Source: Salvelinus alpinus
Lineage: Eukaryota; Chordata; Actinopteri; Salmoniformes; Salmonidae
Assembly: GCF_045679555.1 (NCBI RefSeq)
Contig: NC_092091.1
Coordinates: 83,197,953-83,261,952, forward strand
DNA: 64,000 nt
Direction: 5' to 3'
Made by a program: the position numbers and the translations under genes. This document shows positions 24,614 to 35,688 of the stretch, piece after piece (the stretch's first letter is position 1; every line of letters starts with the position of its first letter). The notes below the pieces were generated by a model. The model was not told the origin of the DNA and searched no databases. It saw nothing but the letters and a program-made list of their open reading frames with translations.

Positions 24614-25454
24614 TGTATGTATGTATGTATGTATGTATGTATGTATGTATGTATCTCTGAAACACACTAGTTTCAAGTTAAAAATACTTTCATTGTATTC
24701 ATACTTATTTAACCAAACAGTCACTGTTGATCCAAGAGGACAAACAAACACAGTATTTTATCACAGTCCTTTCAACTGAGCCTTTAATGACACTTGGATA
24801 TCCGACACTGGTTTAGGTCCAAAACTAAACATGACCATTTACATAGATGACATTTTGTTTTACCAGACAGTAGTCGTGGTTGTTAGTCCTGTACAAATAA
24901 AACTATATTTCAAAAGGCACTTAACTAAGAGTGATAGACCAAAGATGACACCACAGACTGCTGTTCACGCGCAATAGTAGGCGCAGATTAAGCTGCAAAC
25001 ACAAATGTTTAACCAGTAACGCCTACAAAGTGCAAATATCTATTTTTTTAAAAGAAGCCCAATGAGAGTGCCGTCTGAAAGAAATCATCACCACCTTCTC
25101 AAAATGCGTGAGCATAAAAATGATAAGGCACATTTTTTTTACGCAGTGATTCTCTGGTGCATTAAATTGTGTAATTACGACCCAACTCGTTCATAATATT
25201 TGGAAATAACGGTTTAAACGTTATACTTCTCTTACTTTGATTTTCTCGCCTTCGACCTCGACCAATCTCTCACGGAAATCGACACCGATGGTGGCTTCGG
25301 TTCGGTCGAGGAACTCTCCGGCACAGAACCGGTAGGTGAGACAGGTCTTACCGACACCGGAGTCTCCGATCACGATGATCTTGAAGATCCGACACCGCGC
25401 GGAGGGCGAAGACACACTGGTGAAAGAGTTTGAAAACTCCAGGGATGATTCCAT
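21841..25454 (-). CDS. rab33b: Rab33-type small GTPase, three exons
   Basis: Exons 25454-25236, 22684-22506 and 22210-21841 join in frame (219+179+370 nt) into 255 residues. All junctions are GT-AG. The protein shows the Rab nucleotide-binding set: P-loop GDSGVGKT (residues 30-37), switch [20 protein letters not shown] (77-83), NKSD (138-141) and ETSAK (177-181). It ends in CTC, a CxC double geranylgeranylation signal. [18 protein letters not shown] and [17 protein letters not shown] are Rab33-like, and the MESSLE start favours RAB33B over RAB33A. Known family role: Golgi and autophagosome membrane traffic with Atg16L1. Unusual features are a long insert before the C-terminus, rich in Pro and Gly, and the duplicated tail downstream. 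The A/B assignment is inference. Confidence 0.9.
22506..22684 (-). CDS. rab33b: rab33-type exon 2
   Basis: Acceptor TCCCTCCAG, then [16 protein letters not shown] through [13 protein letters not shown]. Donor GTTAGT after AG, phase 2. Contains switch II. Confidence 0.88.
23100..23240. repeat. GA-rich low-complexity tract in rab33 intron 1
   Basis: GAGAGAGAGGGCG-type purine-rich repeats with no gene content. Confidence 0.8.
23513..23600. repeat. 11-bp minisatellite in rab33 intron 1
   Basis: About eight copies of GTCACCCCTCT. Confidence 0.9.
23673..23792. repeat. 60-bp two-copy direct repeat in rab33 intron 1
   Basis: GGCCCCTAAACGAGATATGT begins each copy at 23673 and 23733. Confidence 0.9.
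24229..24382 (-). mobile_element. Truncated tRNA-derived SINE
   Basis: On the minus strand it reads GGCTGTATCACAACCGGCCG, GGCGGCGCACAATTGGCCCA, then the AATAAGAATTTGTTCTTA tail. This is the body and tail of a common salmonid SINE; the Pol III A and B boxes are missing. It lies in intron 1 of the Rab33-type gene. Confidence 0.8.
24437..24655. repeat. (GTAT)n microsatellite with GTAGGTATATATATGCAT variants
   Basis: Tetranucleotide repeat ending in about 15 pure units. The Tyr/His/Ile-rich and Tyr/Val/Cys/Met-rich ORFs on either strand are artefacts of it. Confidence 0.97.
25236..25454 (-). CDS. rab33b: rab33-type exon 1
   Basis: 73 codons from ATG at 25454: a short Ser-rich leader, then the P-loop and switch I. 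It ends ...GEKIK before the donor GTAAGAG, phase 0. Confidence 0.9.
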
Positions 25455-25542
25455 GTCGCGTAAAAACTCAAATTAAAGAGTGATATCTAGGCTTCTCCAA
25501 CTGCTCCCAACAAGCCAATATGTTATGGCGAGGTCTTTGACG

Positions 25543-25550
25543 TTATATAA
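25543..25550 (-). promoter_or_regulatory. possible TATA box of the rab33-type gene
   Basis: The minus strand reads CTTTTATATAACGTC about 90 bp upstream of the ATG at 25454, a suitable distance for a short 5' UTR. Sequence-only call. Confidence 0.3.
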
Positions 25551-25559
25551 AAGTGACAA

Positions 25560-26493
25560 AGTTAATGGCAACTCGCCGACTATGCTATAAACTCTCCCTG
25601 GTTGTCATTGTCTGTGGAAGGAGCTGAGAGTTTAGAAACTCCCCTGCTGCTAATTGTGCAACTTGTTGGCCCGCGGCCACGTATCTGACAGCACGGTAAT
25701 AAAGCTCGCGAGAGGAAGGAATCTATTCACTGTCGATGGACCGCTAGGGGGTTTCAATGAAGTTCCACGGTTAAGGAATGGCTTCTCTGTATAGGCCAAG
25801 CTTTTCTAGTAATTCCTCGTTTTTGTGTGTCTCTAGACTTCTATAACCATAGATAGACGAAATATGTCATCAATATTGTCTCTTCCCAATCTGGAACACG
25901 GACATTAGAAGGCGTACAGGCACCACAGCGGAGGACGACATTAACTGACGGACAGACTAACATGTACATTAACTGCATGTCTATTTATCGCTGACTTCTC
26001 ACCAGTGATGTCATCATATCATAACCAGTCATCTTTTACATTTTTGGTCAAGGCCTAACTTGACGCTGATATTTTGAGCCTTTTCTCCTCAACCACTTAT
26101 CCAGAACCCGATTAGTGGTTGAGGAGTGTGTCCGTTCGTTAGTAGACAAACGGAAGACGGTCCTCCCCTCCTCGATAGCCTTCTTTTGGCGATGAAGCAC
26201 AAGTGAATCCTTCCTAAGTTCTCCAAGGAAGAGTTTTGAAATCTGTCAAAAGCCATTTAAATCACCTATTGTTTTTCTCGAAGGACAAAAGCATGCAAAC
26301 ATTTAAAAGGATCAATATCACTGCAAGGTATCATATCTGTCTCTAACTGGGGCTCCACTGAGCAATGAAGTGTACTGTCATAAAGAGTGGAAACTACTGC
26401 TAGGCTACATGACTTCTATGTCATTATGTTATTGATGTGAGAAACTTCTTAGCAACATATCTTGGATCGGTGGTTGAACCCAGCTAACGTCTG
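25560..26493. other. intergenic, with one hairpin and one inverted paralogous block
   Basis: No gene recognised. A perfect 13-bp stem CTCCTCAACCACT / AGTGGTTGAGGAG lies at 26085-26124. About 26330-26490 is a diverged inverted copy of 36660-36835 (both contain the equivalent of TCTAACTGGGGCTCCAC). Confidence 0.6.
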
Positions 26494-27358
26494 CAAACTG
26501 ATATGTTTTGGGAAAAAAACACAGGAAACTGATCTGTTTTGAAACCCCCCACAGGAAACTGATCTGTTCTGAAACCCCCCCACAGGAAACTGATCTGTTC
26601 TGAAACCCCCCATAGGAAACTGATATGTTCTGAAACCCCCCCACAGGAAACTGATCTGTTCTGAAAACCCCCCACAGGAAACTGATCTGTTCTGAAACCC
26701 CCCCCACAGGAAACTGATCTGTTCTGAAAACCCCCCACAGGAAACTGATCTGTTCTGAAACCCCCCCAGGAAACTGATCTGTTCTGAAAACCCCCACAGG
26801 AAACTGATATGTTCTGAAACCCCCCCACAGGAAACTGATCTGTTCTGAAAACCCCCACAGGAAACTGATATGTTCTGAAACCCCCCCACAGGAAACTGAT
26901 AGGTTCTGAAACCCCCCCACAGGAAACTGATCTGTTCTGAAAACCCCCCACAGGAAACTGATCTGTTCTGAAAACCCCCACAGGAAACTGATATGTTCTG
27001 AAACCCCCCCACAGGAAACTGATATGTTCTGAAAACCTCCCACAGGAAACTGATATGTTCTGAAAACCCCCAACAGGAAACTGATCTGTTCTTAAAAAAA
27101 AACACAGGAAACTGATATGTTCTGAAACCCCCCCACAGGAAACTGATAGGTTCTGAAACCCCCCCACAGGAAACTGATCTGTTCTGAAAACCCCCCACAG
27201 GAAACTGATCTGTTCTGAAAACCCCCACAGGAAACGGATCTGTTCTGAAAACCCCCCACAGGTAACTGATATGTTTTGAAAACCCCCCACAGGAAACTGA
27301 TCTGTTCTGAAAACCCCCCACAGGAAACTGATCTGTTCTGAAAACCCCCCACAGGAAA
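26494..27358. repeat. 30-bp minisatellite
   Basis: About 28 copies containing ACAGGAAACTGATCTGTTCT and a run of 5-7 C. Unit length varies by the C run, which rotates the minus-strand frames and explains several overlapping ORFs rich in FRTDQFPVGG-type repeats. Confidence 0.95.
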
Positions 27359-27453
27359 TCCTACCATCAACACCTCAGCCAGACTCCAAGAGAGTGACAT
27401 CACCTCTGATCCTACCATCAACACCTCAAGTCCACCTACCACACCAACCCAAT

Positions 27454-28000
27454 CACATGGGGTTTTGGGTAACATGGGGTTTTGGGTAACATGGGGTTTT
27501 GGTAACATGGGGTTTGATAACATGGGATTTTGGTAACATGGGGTTTTGGGTTAACATGGGGTTCTGGGTAACATGGGGTTCTGGGTAACATGGGGTTCTG
27601 GGTAACATGGCATTTTGGGTAACATGGGGTTTTGGTAACATGGGGTTCTGGGTAACATGGGGTTCTGGGTAACATGGGGTTCTGGGTAACATGGGGGTTT
27701 GGGTAACATGGGGTTTTGGGTAACATGGGGTTTTGGGTAACATGGGGTTTTGGTAACATGGGGTTTTGGGTAACATGGGGTTTGGGTAACATGGGGGTTT
27801 GGGTAACATGGGTTTTGGGTAACATGGGGGTTTGGGTAACATGGGGGTTTGGGTAACATGGGGTTTTGGTTAACATGGGGTTTTGGTAACATGGGGTTTT
27901 GGGTAACATGGGGTTTGGGTAACATGGGGGTTTGGGTAACATGGGGTTTTGGTTAACATGGGGTTTTGGTAACATGGGGTTTTGGGGAACATGGGGTTTG
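27454..28000. repeat. G-rich 17-19 bp minisatellite (locus 1)
   Basis: TAACATGGGGTTTTGGG and close variants, about 30 copies. The same unit recurs at 54.4-54.9 kb and 63.0-63.5 kb. Closely spaced GGGG/GGG runs meet the simple G-quadruplex pattern. Confidence 0.95.
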
Positions 28001-28242
28001 GTTGTCTACAAATCCACCAGTCAATCAATAAGTAAATAAGGCTCCATTGAGTCTCATTATTTGTCTTCCTGTCATACAGTTCAATGGCCACTAGATGTCA
28101 GTGTTCAGCCAGTCTGGGCCACGGAGGCGCTAGAGAACTAACACTGATGAACCAGGCCTACGGTGTAAAACAGTTCTTTATCAAGGTTATGGATCCATTC
28201 ATATCTAGGTCTGTATTCATGAAGAGTTTCAGAGTAGGAGTG

Positions 28243-28573
28243 GTGATCTAGGACCAGTTCAGTCTGTTAGATCATAATGAATAAGAGAGGAGTGCTGATC
28301 TAGGACCAGTTCAGTCTGTTAGATCATAATGAATAAGAGAGGAGTACTGATCTAGGACCAGTTCAGTCTGTTAGATCATAATGAATAAGAGAGGAGCGCT
28401 GATCTAGGACCAGTTCAGTCTGTTAGATCATAATGAATAAGAGAGGAGAGCTGATCTAGGACCAGTTCAGTCTGTTAGATCATAATGAATAAGAGAGGAG
28501 AGCTGATCTAGGACCAGTTCAGTCTGTTAGATCATAATGAATAAGAGAGGAGTACTGATCTGGGACCAGTTGT
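28243..28573. repeat. 52-bp minisatellite
   Basis: About six copies containing AGATCATAATGAATAAGAGA and GATCTAGGACCAGTTCAGTC. Confidence 0.93.
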
Positions 28574-28685
28574 GTAAAAACCCTGCTGAGTCGTTGTGTC
28601 AGGAGACTTCTCAGAGCCACAATCACCAGGAGGGTTTCATTATGTACAGTCTGTTGCAAAACATTTCAAAACATAAGGTCTGACC

Positions 28686-28864
28686 AACACAGGAGAAAGA
28701 ACCAGAATACACGGAGAACACAGAGTAACGGAGAACACAGGAGAAAGAACCAGAATACACGGAGAACACAGAGTAACGGAGAACACAGGAGAAAGAACCA
28801 GAATACACGGAGAACACAGAGTAACGGAGAACACAGGAGAACGAACCAGAATACACGGAGAACA
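28686..28864. repeat. 48-bp minisatellite
   Basis: About 3.5 copies containing AGAACCAGAATACACGGAGA and ACACAGAGTAACGGAGAACA. Confidence 0.92.
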
Positions 28865-29143
28865 AAAAGCTATTGATTTAGTTAGTTTTTAAATAGAAAA
28901 CCTCCAAAGATATCGTACAGCTCATCTCAGCTTTCACATCAGAACCCAAATAAGAGAAGCAGAAAAACAGAGGAGAGGAAAAGAAGGACAAATAAAGAAA
29001 CGCAAACTGAAAACATTTGTTACTCATACTACACTCCTGGTAACCTTTTGACCCCTTGTCACTGTGGGCAACAGTCTTCATCTGACCTCTGACCTTTTAA
29101 GGAGTTCTTCTGATTGAGACAGAGGCTGAGCAAAGAGAGAGCA
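28865..29143. other. no gene recognised
   Basis: AT-rich unique stretch between minisatellite and SINE. Short ORFs only, no recognisable motif. Confidence 0.5.
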
Positions 29144-29144
29144 G

Positions 29145-30863
29145 GAAGTATAGAGCGTTGGGCCAGTAAACCGAAAGGTCGCTGGTTTGAATACCTGAAC
29201 CGTCAAGGTGAAAAATCTTCTTATGTGTCCTTGAGCAAAGCACTTAACCCTGATGTACCCCAGGGGTGCTGTACTACTATGGCTGACCCTGTACAACAAC
29301 ACATTACACTGCACCTATCATACTACTATGACTGACCCTGTACAACAACACATTACACTGCACCTATCATACTACTATGACTGACCCTGTACAACAACAC
29401 ATTACACTGCACCTATCATACTACTATGACTGACCCTGTACAACAACACATTACACTGCACCTATCATACTACTATGACTGACCCTGTACAACAACACAT
29501 TACACTGCACCTATCATACTACTATGGCTGACCATGTACAACAACACATTACACTGCACCTATCATACTACTATGACTGACCCTGTACAACAACACATTA
29601 CACTGCACCTATCATACTACTATGACTGACCCTGTACAACAACACATTACACTGCACCTATCATACTACTATGGCTGACCCTGTACAACAACACATTACA
29701 CTGCACCTATCACACTACTATGACTGACCCTGTACAACAACACATTACACTGCACCTATCATACTACTATGGCTGACCCTGTACAACAACACATTACACT
29801 GCACCTATCATACTACTATGACTGACCCTGTACAACAACACATTACACTGCACCTATCATACTACTATGGCTGACCCTGTACAACAACACATTACACTGC
29901 ACCTATCATACTACTATGGCTGACCCTGTACAACAACACATTACACTGCACCTATCATACTACTATGGCTGACCCTGTACAACAACACATTACACTGCAC
30001 CTATCATACTACTATGGCTGACCCTGTACAACAACACATTACACTGCACCTATCATACTACTATGGCTGACCCTGTAAAACAACACATTACACTGCACCT
30101 ATCATACTACTATGACTGACCCTGTACAACAACACATTACACTGCACCTATCATACTACTATGACTGACCCTGTACAACAACACATTACACTGCACCTAT
30201 CATACTACTATGACTGACCCTGTACAACAACACATTACACTGCACCTATCATACTACTATGACTGACCCTGTACAACAACACATTACACTGCACCTATCA
30301 TACTACTATGACTGACCCTGTACAACAACACATTACACTGCACCTATCATACTACTATGACTGACCCTGTACAACAACACATTACACTGCACCTATCATA
30401 CTACTATGACTGACCCTGTACAACAACACATTACACTGCACCTATCATACTACTATGACTGACCCTGTACAACAACACATTACACTGCACCTATCATACT
30501 ACTATGACTGACCCTGTACAACAACACATTACACTGCACCTATCATACTACTATGACTGACCCTGTACAACAACACATTACACTGCACCTATCATACTAC
30601 TATGACTGACCCTGTAAAACAACACATTACACTGCACCTATCATACTACTATGGCTGACCCTGTAAAACAACACATTACACTGCACCTATCATACTACTA
30701 TGGCTGACCCTGTAAAACAACACATTACACTGCACCTATCATACTACTATGGCTGACCCTGTAAAACAACACATTACACTGCACCTATCATACTACTATG
30801 ACTGACCCTGTAAAACAACACATTACACTGCACCTATCCAGTGTTTGCAACAATAAAACATTT
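29145..30863 (+). mobile_element. HpaI-like SINE carrying an internal 49-bp VNTR
   Basis: The tRNA-like part reads TAGAGCGTTGGGCCAGTAAA, with a B-box-like GCTGGTTTGAATA at about 29180-29192. The body follows (TGAGCAAAGCACTTAACCCT, GCTGTACTACTATGGCTGAC), then the 3' end CACCTATCCAGTGTTTGCAACAATAAAACA at 30828-30860. Between body and tail one 49-bp stretch of the SINE is repeated about 32 times, lengthening an element of about 200 bp to 1.7 kb. The first part of the tRNA head, including the A box, is eroded. Confidence 0.85.
29273..30838. repeat. 49-bp minisatellite inside a SINE
   Basis: About 32 copies of a 49-bp unit with core TGGCTGACCCTGTACAACAA and TTACACTGCACCTATCATAC. Variants are GACTG/GGCTG and GTACAAC/GTAAAAC; the last copies share GTAAAAC. 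Confidence 0.96.
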
Positions 30864-30876
30864 ATTATTTTTTACA

Positions 30877-31276
30877 TACAGCATCACACCTGAGACTCAG
30901 TGATGAGGGATACAGCATCACACCTGAGACTCAGTGATGAGGGATACAGCGTCACACCTGAGACTCAGTGATGAGGGATACAGCGTCACACCTGAGACTC
31001 AGTGATGAGGGATACAGCATCACACCTGAGACTCAGTGATGAGGGATACAGCATCACACCTGAGACTCAGTGATGAGGGATACAGCATCACACCTGAGAC
31101 TCAGTGATGAGGGATACAGCATCACACCTGAGACTCAGTGATGAGGGATACAGCATCACACCTGAGACTCAGTGATGAGGGATACAGCATCACACCTGAG
31201 ACTCAGTGATGAGGGATACAGCGTCACATCTGAGACTCAGTGATGAGGGAAACAGCATCACACCTGAGACTCAGTG
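30877..31276. repeat. 34-bp minisatellite
   Basis: About 12 copies containing CACACCTGAGACTCAGTGAT and GAGGGATACAGC. Confidence 0.95.
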
Positions 31277-31439
31277 AAAGTTTGAGGCCTGGTGTCTGTG
31301 TGTATCGCCCGACCTGTGAGGAAGGTGTGTGTTGCCGGCCGATTGGTTCCTATGTGGCCCGCTGGCTGACAGGTCCTACCCGGCCTGCTGACTAGTTCTA
31401 ACAGGAAAGGACCAGTCGGCCCTTGGTCAACTGACCTAT

Positions 31440-31487
31440 GATTGGTTGAAATCTTGTGATCAGAATCACCAGACTTATATAGCCAAT
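31440..31487 (+). promoter_or_regulatory. possible promoter with CCAAT and TATA-like boxes
   Basis: GATTGGTT (31440), TTATATAG (31475-31482) and AGCCAATCAG (31481-31490) lie just upstream of the 25-bp VNTR. No gene product was identified, so this is only a pattern. Confidence 0.3.
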
Positions 31488-31608
31488 CAGCTGCAGGCAG
31501 TTACCTGGTCTGGACCAGTTTAGTCTGCTGTGACCCCAGTCTCCTCCAGCTGCACAGAGAGAACGGATGCTCTCCCGTCAGCTCTGAACTTCTCCCATCG
31601 CTGGACCT

Positions 31609-32220
31609 CTGGACACCGTTCCAGCTACAACCTGTGGACACCGTTCCAGCTACAACCTGTGGACACCGTTCCAGCTACAACCTGTGGACACCGTTCCAGC
31701 TACAACCTGTGGACACCGTTCCAGCTACAACCTGTGGACACCGTTCCAGCTACAACCTGTGGACACCGTTCCAGCTACAACCTGTGGACACCGTTCCAGC
31801 TACAACCTGTGGACACCCTTCTAGCTACAACCTGTGGACACCGTTCCAGCTACAACCTGTGGACACCCTTCTAGCTACAACCTGTGGACACCGTTCCAGC
31901 TACAACCTGTGGACACCGTTCCAGCTACAACCTCTAGACACCGTTCCAGCTACAACCTGTGGACACCGTTCCAGCTACAACCTGTGGACACCCTTCTAGC
32001 TACAACCTGTGGACACCGTTCCAGCTACAACCTGTGGACACCCTTCTAGCTACAACCTGTGGACACCGTTCCAGCTACAACCTGTGGACACCCTTCTAGC
32101 TACAACCTGTGGACACCGTTCCAGCTACAACCTGTGGACACCGTTCCAGCTACAACCTGTGGACACCGTTCCAGCTACAACCTGTGGACACCCTTCCAGC
32201 TACAACCTGTGGACACCGTT
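31609..32220. repeat. 25-bp minisatellite
   Basis: About 24 copies containing TACAACCTGTGGACACCGTT and CCAGC; an internal variant has CCCTTCTAG. A consensus-like splice donor CAGA/GTAAGT follows at 32244/32245. Confidence 0.95.
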
Positions 32221-32249
32221 AGTGTTTGTGGGTCACTGCCCAGAGTAAG

Positions 32250-33058
32250 TGGACTTTATGGAGCCTGAGGATCTTGACAGTTATCTTCTGTTTATAGTCC
32301 GTCATAACACCATTACTACTTACTAACTATTTATAGTTGTTATTGGGTGTAACTCTGTTAGTATTTCACCTGTATGTAATACGTCATGTCACATAGTCAT
32401 TTAATAGCTTTATGGTGCAGTTCTGATTACTTTTACCAATAGTTAGACTCTGCTTGCCATTAAAACTGCAGTTTAGTGGGAGTAGGAAAAATGAAATATC
32501 TCCCTCATATTACACCACAGGCCTCGTACAGTATTTCAACACTCCTGTCAGTTAGTCACATGACCCAGATACTCTGGGAGAATCTCAATATGCATTTCCT
32601 TGATTCCTTGTGTCCTCTCTCCTGGTCTTCTTTGGGTTTTGAGGCGGTGGCGAGGAGAAAAGAAAGAAATGTATTTGAGATTTCCCCATAGGGTTCGCAC
32701 CAAATGGACTCCTATTCCCTATAAAGTGCACCACTACTCAAGTCCTTAGGTTAAACTTCACCAGAGTCATTCAACCATGCTGGTACTCCAGACACCTGTC
32801 TCCTGCTGCTGCTGCCCCCTAGGGGTGGGATGTGGGTGTTGGAAATGGACTGTCTTTCTGTGGCCTCGGCCCCAAGGTGAAGATTCCCCTAGGTACAGAT
32901 CAGGATCTGCTTCTCCTCCCCCAATCCTAACATTAACCATTAGTGGGTTAAATCCCAAACTGACCCCAGATCAGTGTCTAGGTGTAACTTCCCCCTACTC
33001 CATTACGGTGACCTGACAGCTTACCTACCTCTATTCTGCACCTAACAACAGAGTATAT
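32250..33058. other. no gene recognised
   Basis: Mostly unique sequence. CTCCTATTCCCTATAAAGTG near 32710 resembles a fragment of a common salmonid dispersed repeat. No ORF with a recognised domain. Confidence 0.5.
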
Positions 33059-33080
33059 TATTATTATAGATAGATAGATA
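33059..33080. repeat. (GATA)n microsatellite split by Tc1
   Basis: TAGATAGATAGATA immediately left of the Tc1 element continues as TAGATAGATAGATA at 34440-34453, so the element inserted within a GATA repeat. Confidence 0.9.
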
Positions 33081-34439
33081 CAGTTGAAGTCAGAAGTTTA
33101 CATACACTTAGGTTGGAGTCATTAAAACCTGTTTTTCAACCACTCCACAAATGTCTTGTTAACAAACTATAGTTTTGGCACGTCGGTTAGGACATCTACT
33201 TTGTGCATGACACAAGTCATTGTTTACAGACAGATTATTTCACTTATTTCTTATTTCACTTCTGATAGGCTAATTGACATCATTTGAGTCAATTGGAGGT
33301 GTACCTGTGGATGTATTTCAAGGCCTACCTTCAAACTCAGTGCCTCTTTGCTTGACATCATGGGAAAATCAAAAGAAATCAACAAAGACCTCAGAAAAAA
33401 ATTGGTTCATCCTTGGGAGCAATTTCCAAATGCCTGAAGGTACCACGTTCATCTGTACAAACAATAGTACGCAAGTATAAACACCATGGGACCACGCAGC
33501 CATCATACCGCTCAGGAAGGAGACGCGTTCTGTCTCCTAGAGATGAACGTACTGTGGTGTGAAAAGTGCAAATCAATCCCAGAACAACAGCAAAGGACCT
33601 TGTGAAGATGCTGGAGGAAACAGGTACAAAAGTATCTATATCCACAGTAAAACGAGTCCTATATCGACATAACCTGAAAGGCCGCTCAGCAAGGAAGAAG
33701 CCTGCACATGGGGACAAACTGCACATGGGGACAAAGATCGTACTTTTTGAAGAAACGTCCTCTGGTCTGATGAAACAAAAATAGAACTGTTTGGCCATAA
33801 TGACCATACAAAACAGATGGCATCATGAGGAAGGAAAATTATGTGGATATATTGAAGCAACATCTCAAGACATCAGTCAGGAAGTTAAAGCTTGGTCGCA
33901 AATGGATCTTCCAAATGGACAATGACCCCAAGCATACTTCCAAAGTTGTGGAAAAATGGCTTAAGGACAACAAAGTCAAGGTATTGGAGTGGCCATCACA
34001 AAGCCCTGACCTCAATCCTATAGAAAATTTGTGGGCAGAACTGAAAAAGTATGTGGAAGCAAGGAGGCCTACAAACCTGACTCAGTTAAACCAGCTCTGT
34101 CAGGAAGAATGGGCCAAAATTCACCCAACTTATTGTGGGAAGCTTGTGGAAGGCTACCTGAAACGTTTGACCCAAGTTAAACAATTTAAAGGCAATGCTA
34201 CCAAATACTAATTGAGTGTATGTAAACTTCTGACCCACTGGGAATGTGATGAATGAAATAAAAGCTGAAATAAATAATTCTCTCTACTATTATTCTGACA
34301 TTTCACATCCTTAAAATAAAGTGGTGATACTAACTAACATAAGTCAGGGAATTTTAACTAGGATTAAATGTCAGGAATTGTGAAAAACTAAGTTTAAATG
34401 TATTTTGCTAAGGTGTATGTAAACTTTCGACTTCAACTG
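33081..34439 (+). mobile_element. Sleeping Beauty-type Tc1 element, internally deleted
   Basis: The ends CAGTTGAAGTCAGAAGTTTA and the matching inverted CTTTCGACTTCAACTG are the terminal repeats of the salmonid Tc1 family from which Sleeping Beauty was derived. TA at 33079-33080 and 34440-34441 is the target duplication. The inner direct repeats CAGAAGTTTACATACACTTA and TGTATGTAAACTTCTGACCC are also present. Size is 1359 bp. Confidence 0.95.
33360..34211 (+). pseudogene. Sleeping Beauty-type transposase, broken
   Basis: The N-terminal part ([15 protein letters not shown]...) has lost a short in-frame piece of the first helix-turn-helix and hits a TGA at 33559-33561. The frame continues with INPRTTAKDLVKMLEETG and RVLYRHNLKGRS. 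Then a small deletion and a frame change follow, and the first catalytic Asp (WSDETKIELFG) lies in another frame near 33762. The segment between that motif and MRKENYVDIL (33825), including the glycine box, is deleted. The last part (33825-34211) is intact: QMDNDPKHTSK with the second Asp, and [11 protein letters not shown] with the Glu 35 residues later, ending QFKGNATKY. Non-functional. Confidence 0.92.
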
Positions 34440-34504
34440 TAGATAGATAGATAACCACTATCTGTACCTAACAACAGAGTATATTACTTTCAACACATTA
34501 TGTG

Positions 34505-34918
34505 CGGACAGACAGACAGAATGACAGAACTACTACTCACCCCTCCACTCTCTCCCTGAGTCCAGGCCCCAGACAGACAGACAGACAAGCAGACATACAG
34601 ACAGACCTACTACTCACCCCTCCACTCTCTCCCTGAGTCCAGGCCCCAGACAGACAGACAGACAGACAGAACTACTACTCACCCCTCCACTCTCTCCCTG
34701 AGTCCATGCCCCAGACAGACAGACAGACAAGCAGACAGACAGACAGAACTACTAGTCACCCCTCCACTCTCTCTCTGAGTCCATGCCCCAGACAGACAGA
34801 CAGACAGAACTACTAGTCACCCCTCCACTCTCTCCCTGAGTCCAGGCCCCAGGCCCCAGACAGACAGACAGACAGAACTACTAGTCACCCCTCCACTCTC
34901 TCCCTGAGTCCAGGCCCC

Positions 34919-34949
<31 letters not shown>

Positions 34950-35122
34950 ACTACTAGTCACCCCTCCACTCTCTCCCTGAGTCCAGGCCCCAGACAGATA
35001 GACAGACAGACAGAACTACTAGTCACCCCTCCACTCTCTCCCTGAGTCCAGGCCCCAGACATACATACATACATACAGACATACAGACATACATACATAC
35101 AGACATACAGACATACATACAT

Positions 35123-35212
<90 letters not shown>

Positions 35213-35253
35213 CTACTAGTCACCCCTCCATTCTCTCCCTGAGTCCATCCCCC

Positions 35254-35348
<95 letters not shown>

Positions 35349-35570
35349 ACTACTGTCACCCCTCCACTCTCTCCCTGAGTCCAGGCCCCAGACAGACAGA
35401 ACTACTAGTCACCCCTCCACTCTCTCCCTGAGTCCAGGCCCCAGACAGACAGACAGACAGAACTACTAGTCACCCCTACACTCTCTCCCTGAGTCCAGGC
35501 CCCAGACAGACAGAACTACTAGTCACCCCTACACTCTCTCCCTGAGTCCAGGCCCCAGACAGACAGAACA
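34505..35570. repeat. minisatellite/(CAGA)n compound array
   Basis: Repeats of CACCCCTCCACTCTCTCCCT plus GAGTCCAGGCCC separated by CAGA runs of variable length. On the minus strand the unit is the continuation of a signal-peptide-like ORF (35601 downward). The longest pure CAGA/CATA runs are at 35060-35210 and 35256-35346. Confidence 0.93.
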
Positions 35571-35601
35571 GCAACACCATCAGAACTATAGCAGTCTTCA
35601 T
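35476..35601 (-). CDS. signal-peptide-like short ORF, possibly a gene fragment
   Basis: From ATG at 35601 the minus strand reads MKTAIVLMVLLFCLSGAWTQG. This has a charged start, a hydrophobic core of about 12 residues and a small-residue cleavage region, as in a secreted or membrane protein. After ESVGVT the frame runs into the CAGA-rich minisatellite and stops (TAG) after 41 codons. The segment upstream on this strand (36118-35689) is homologous to the region upstream of both SRCR genes, so this could be the remains of an inverted paralogous gene start. I do not recognise the protein. No matching downstream exons were found on the minus strand. Confidence 0.35.
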   Translation of the reverse strand: MKTAIVLMVLLFCLSGAWTQGESVGVTSSSVCLGPGLRERV

Positions 35602-35688
35602 TCTGAAATGACTCTGGTCTTCTTCAGAAGTAGTGCAGTAGTCTACAGGGTTCAGAACTCACCTTTTTAAACACTTCTTATCACTCAT

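Noticed and set aside
24285-24779. Tyr-Ile-His-Thr and Tyr-Val-Cys-Met repeat ORFs
   Set aside because: Translations of the GTAT microsatellite.
26429-27321. Three overlapping frames of FRTDQFPVGGFQN-type repeats
   Set aside because: C-run length changes rotate one minisatellite through all frames.
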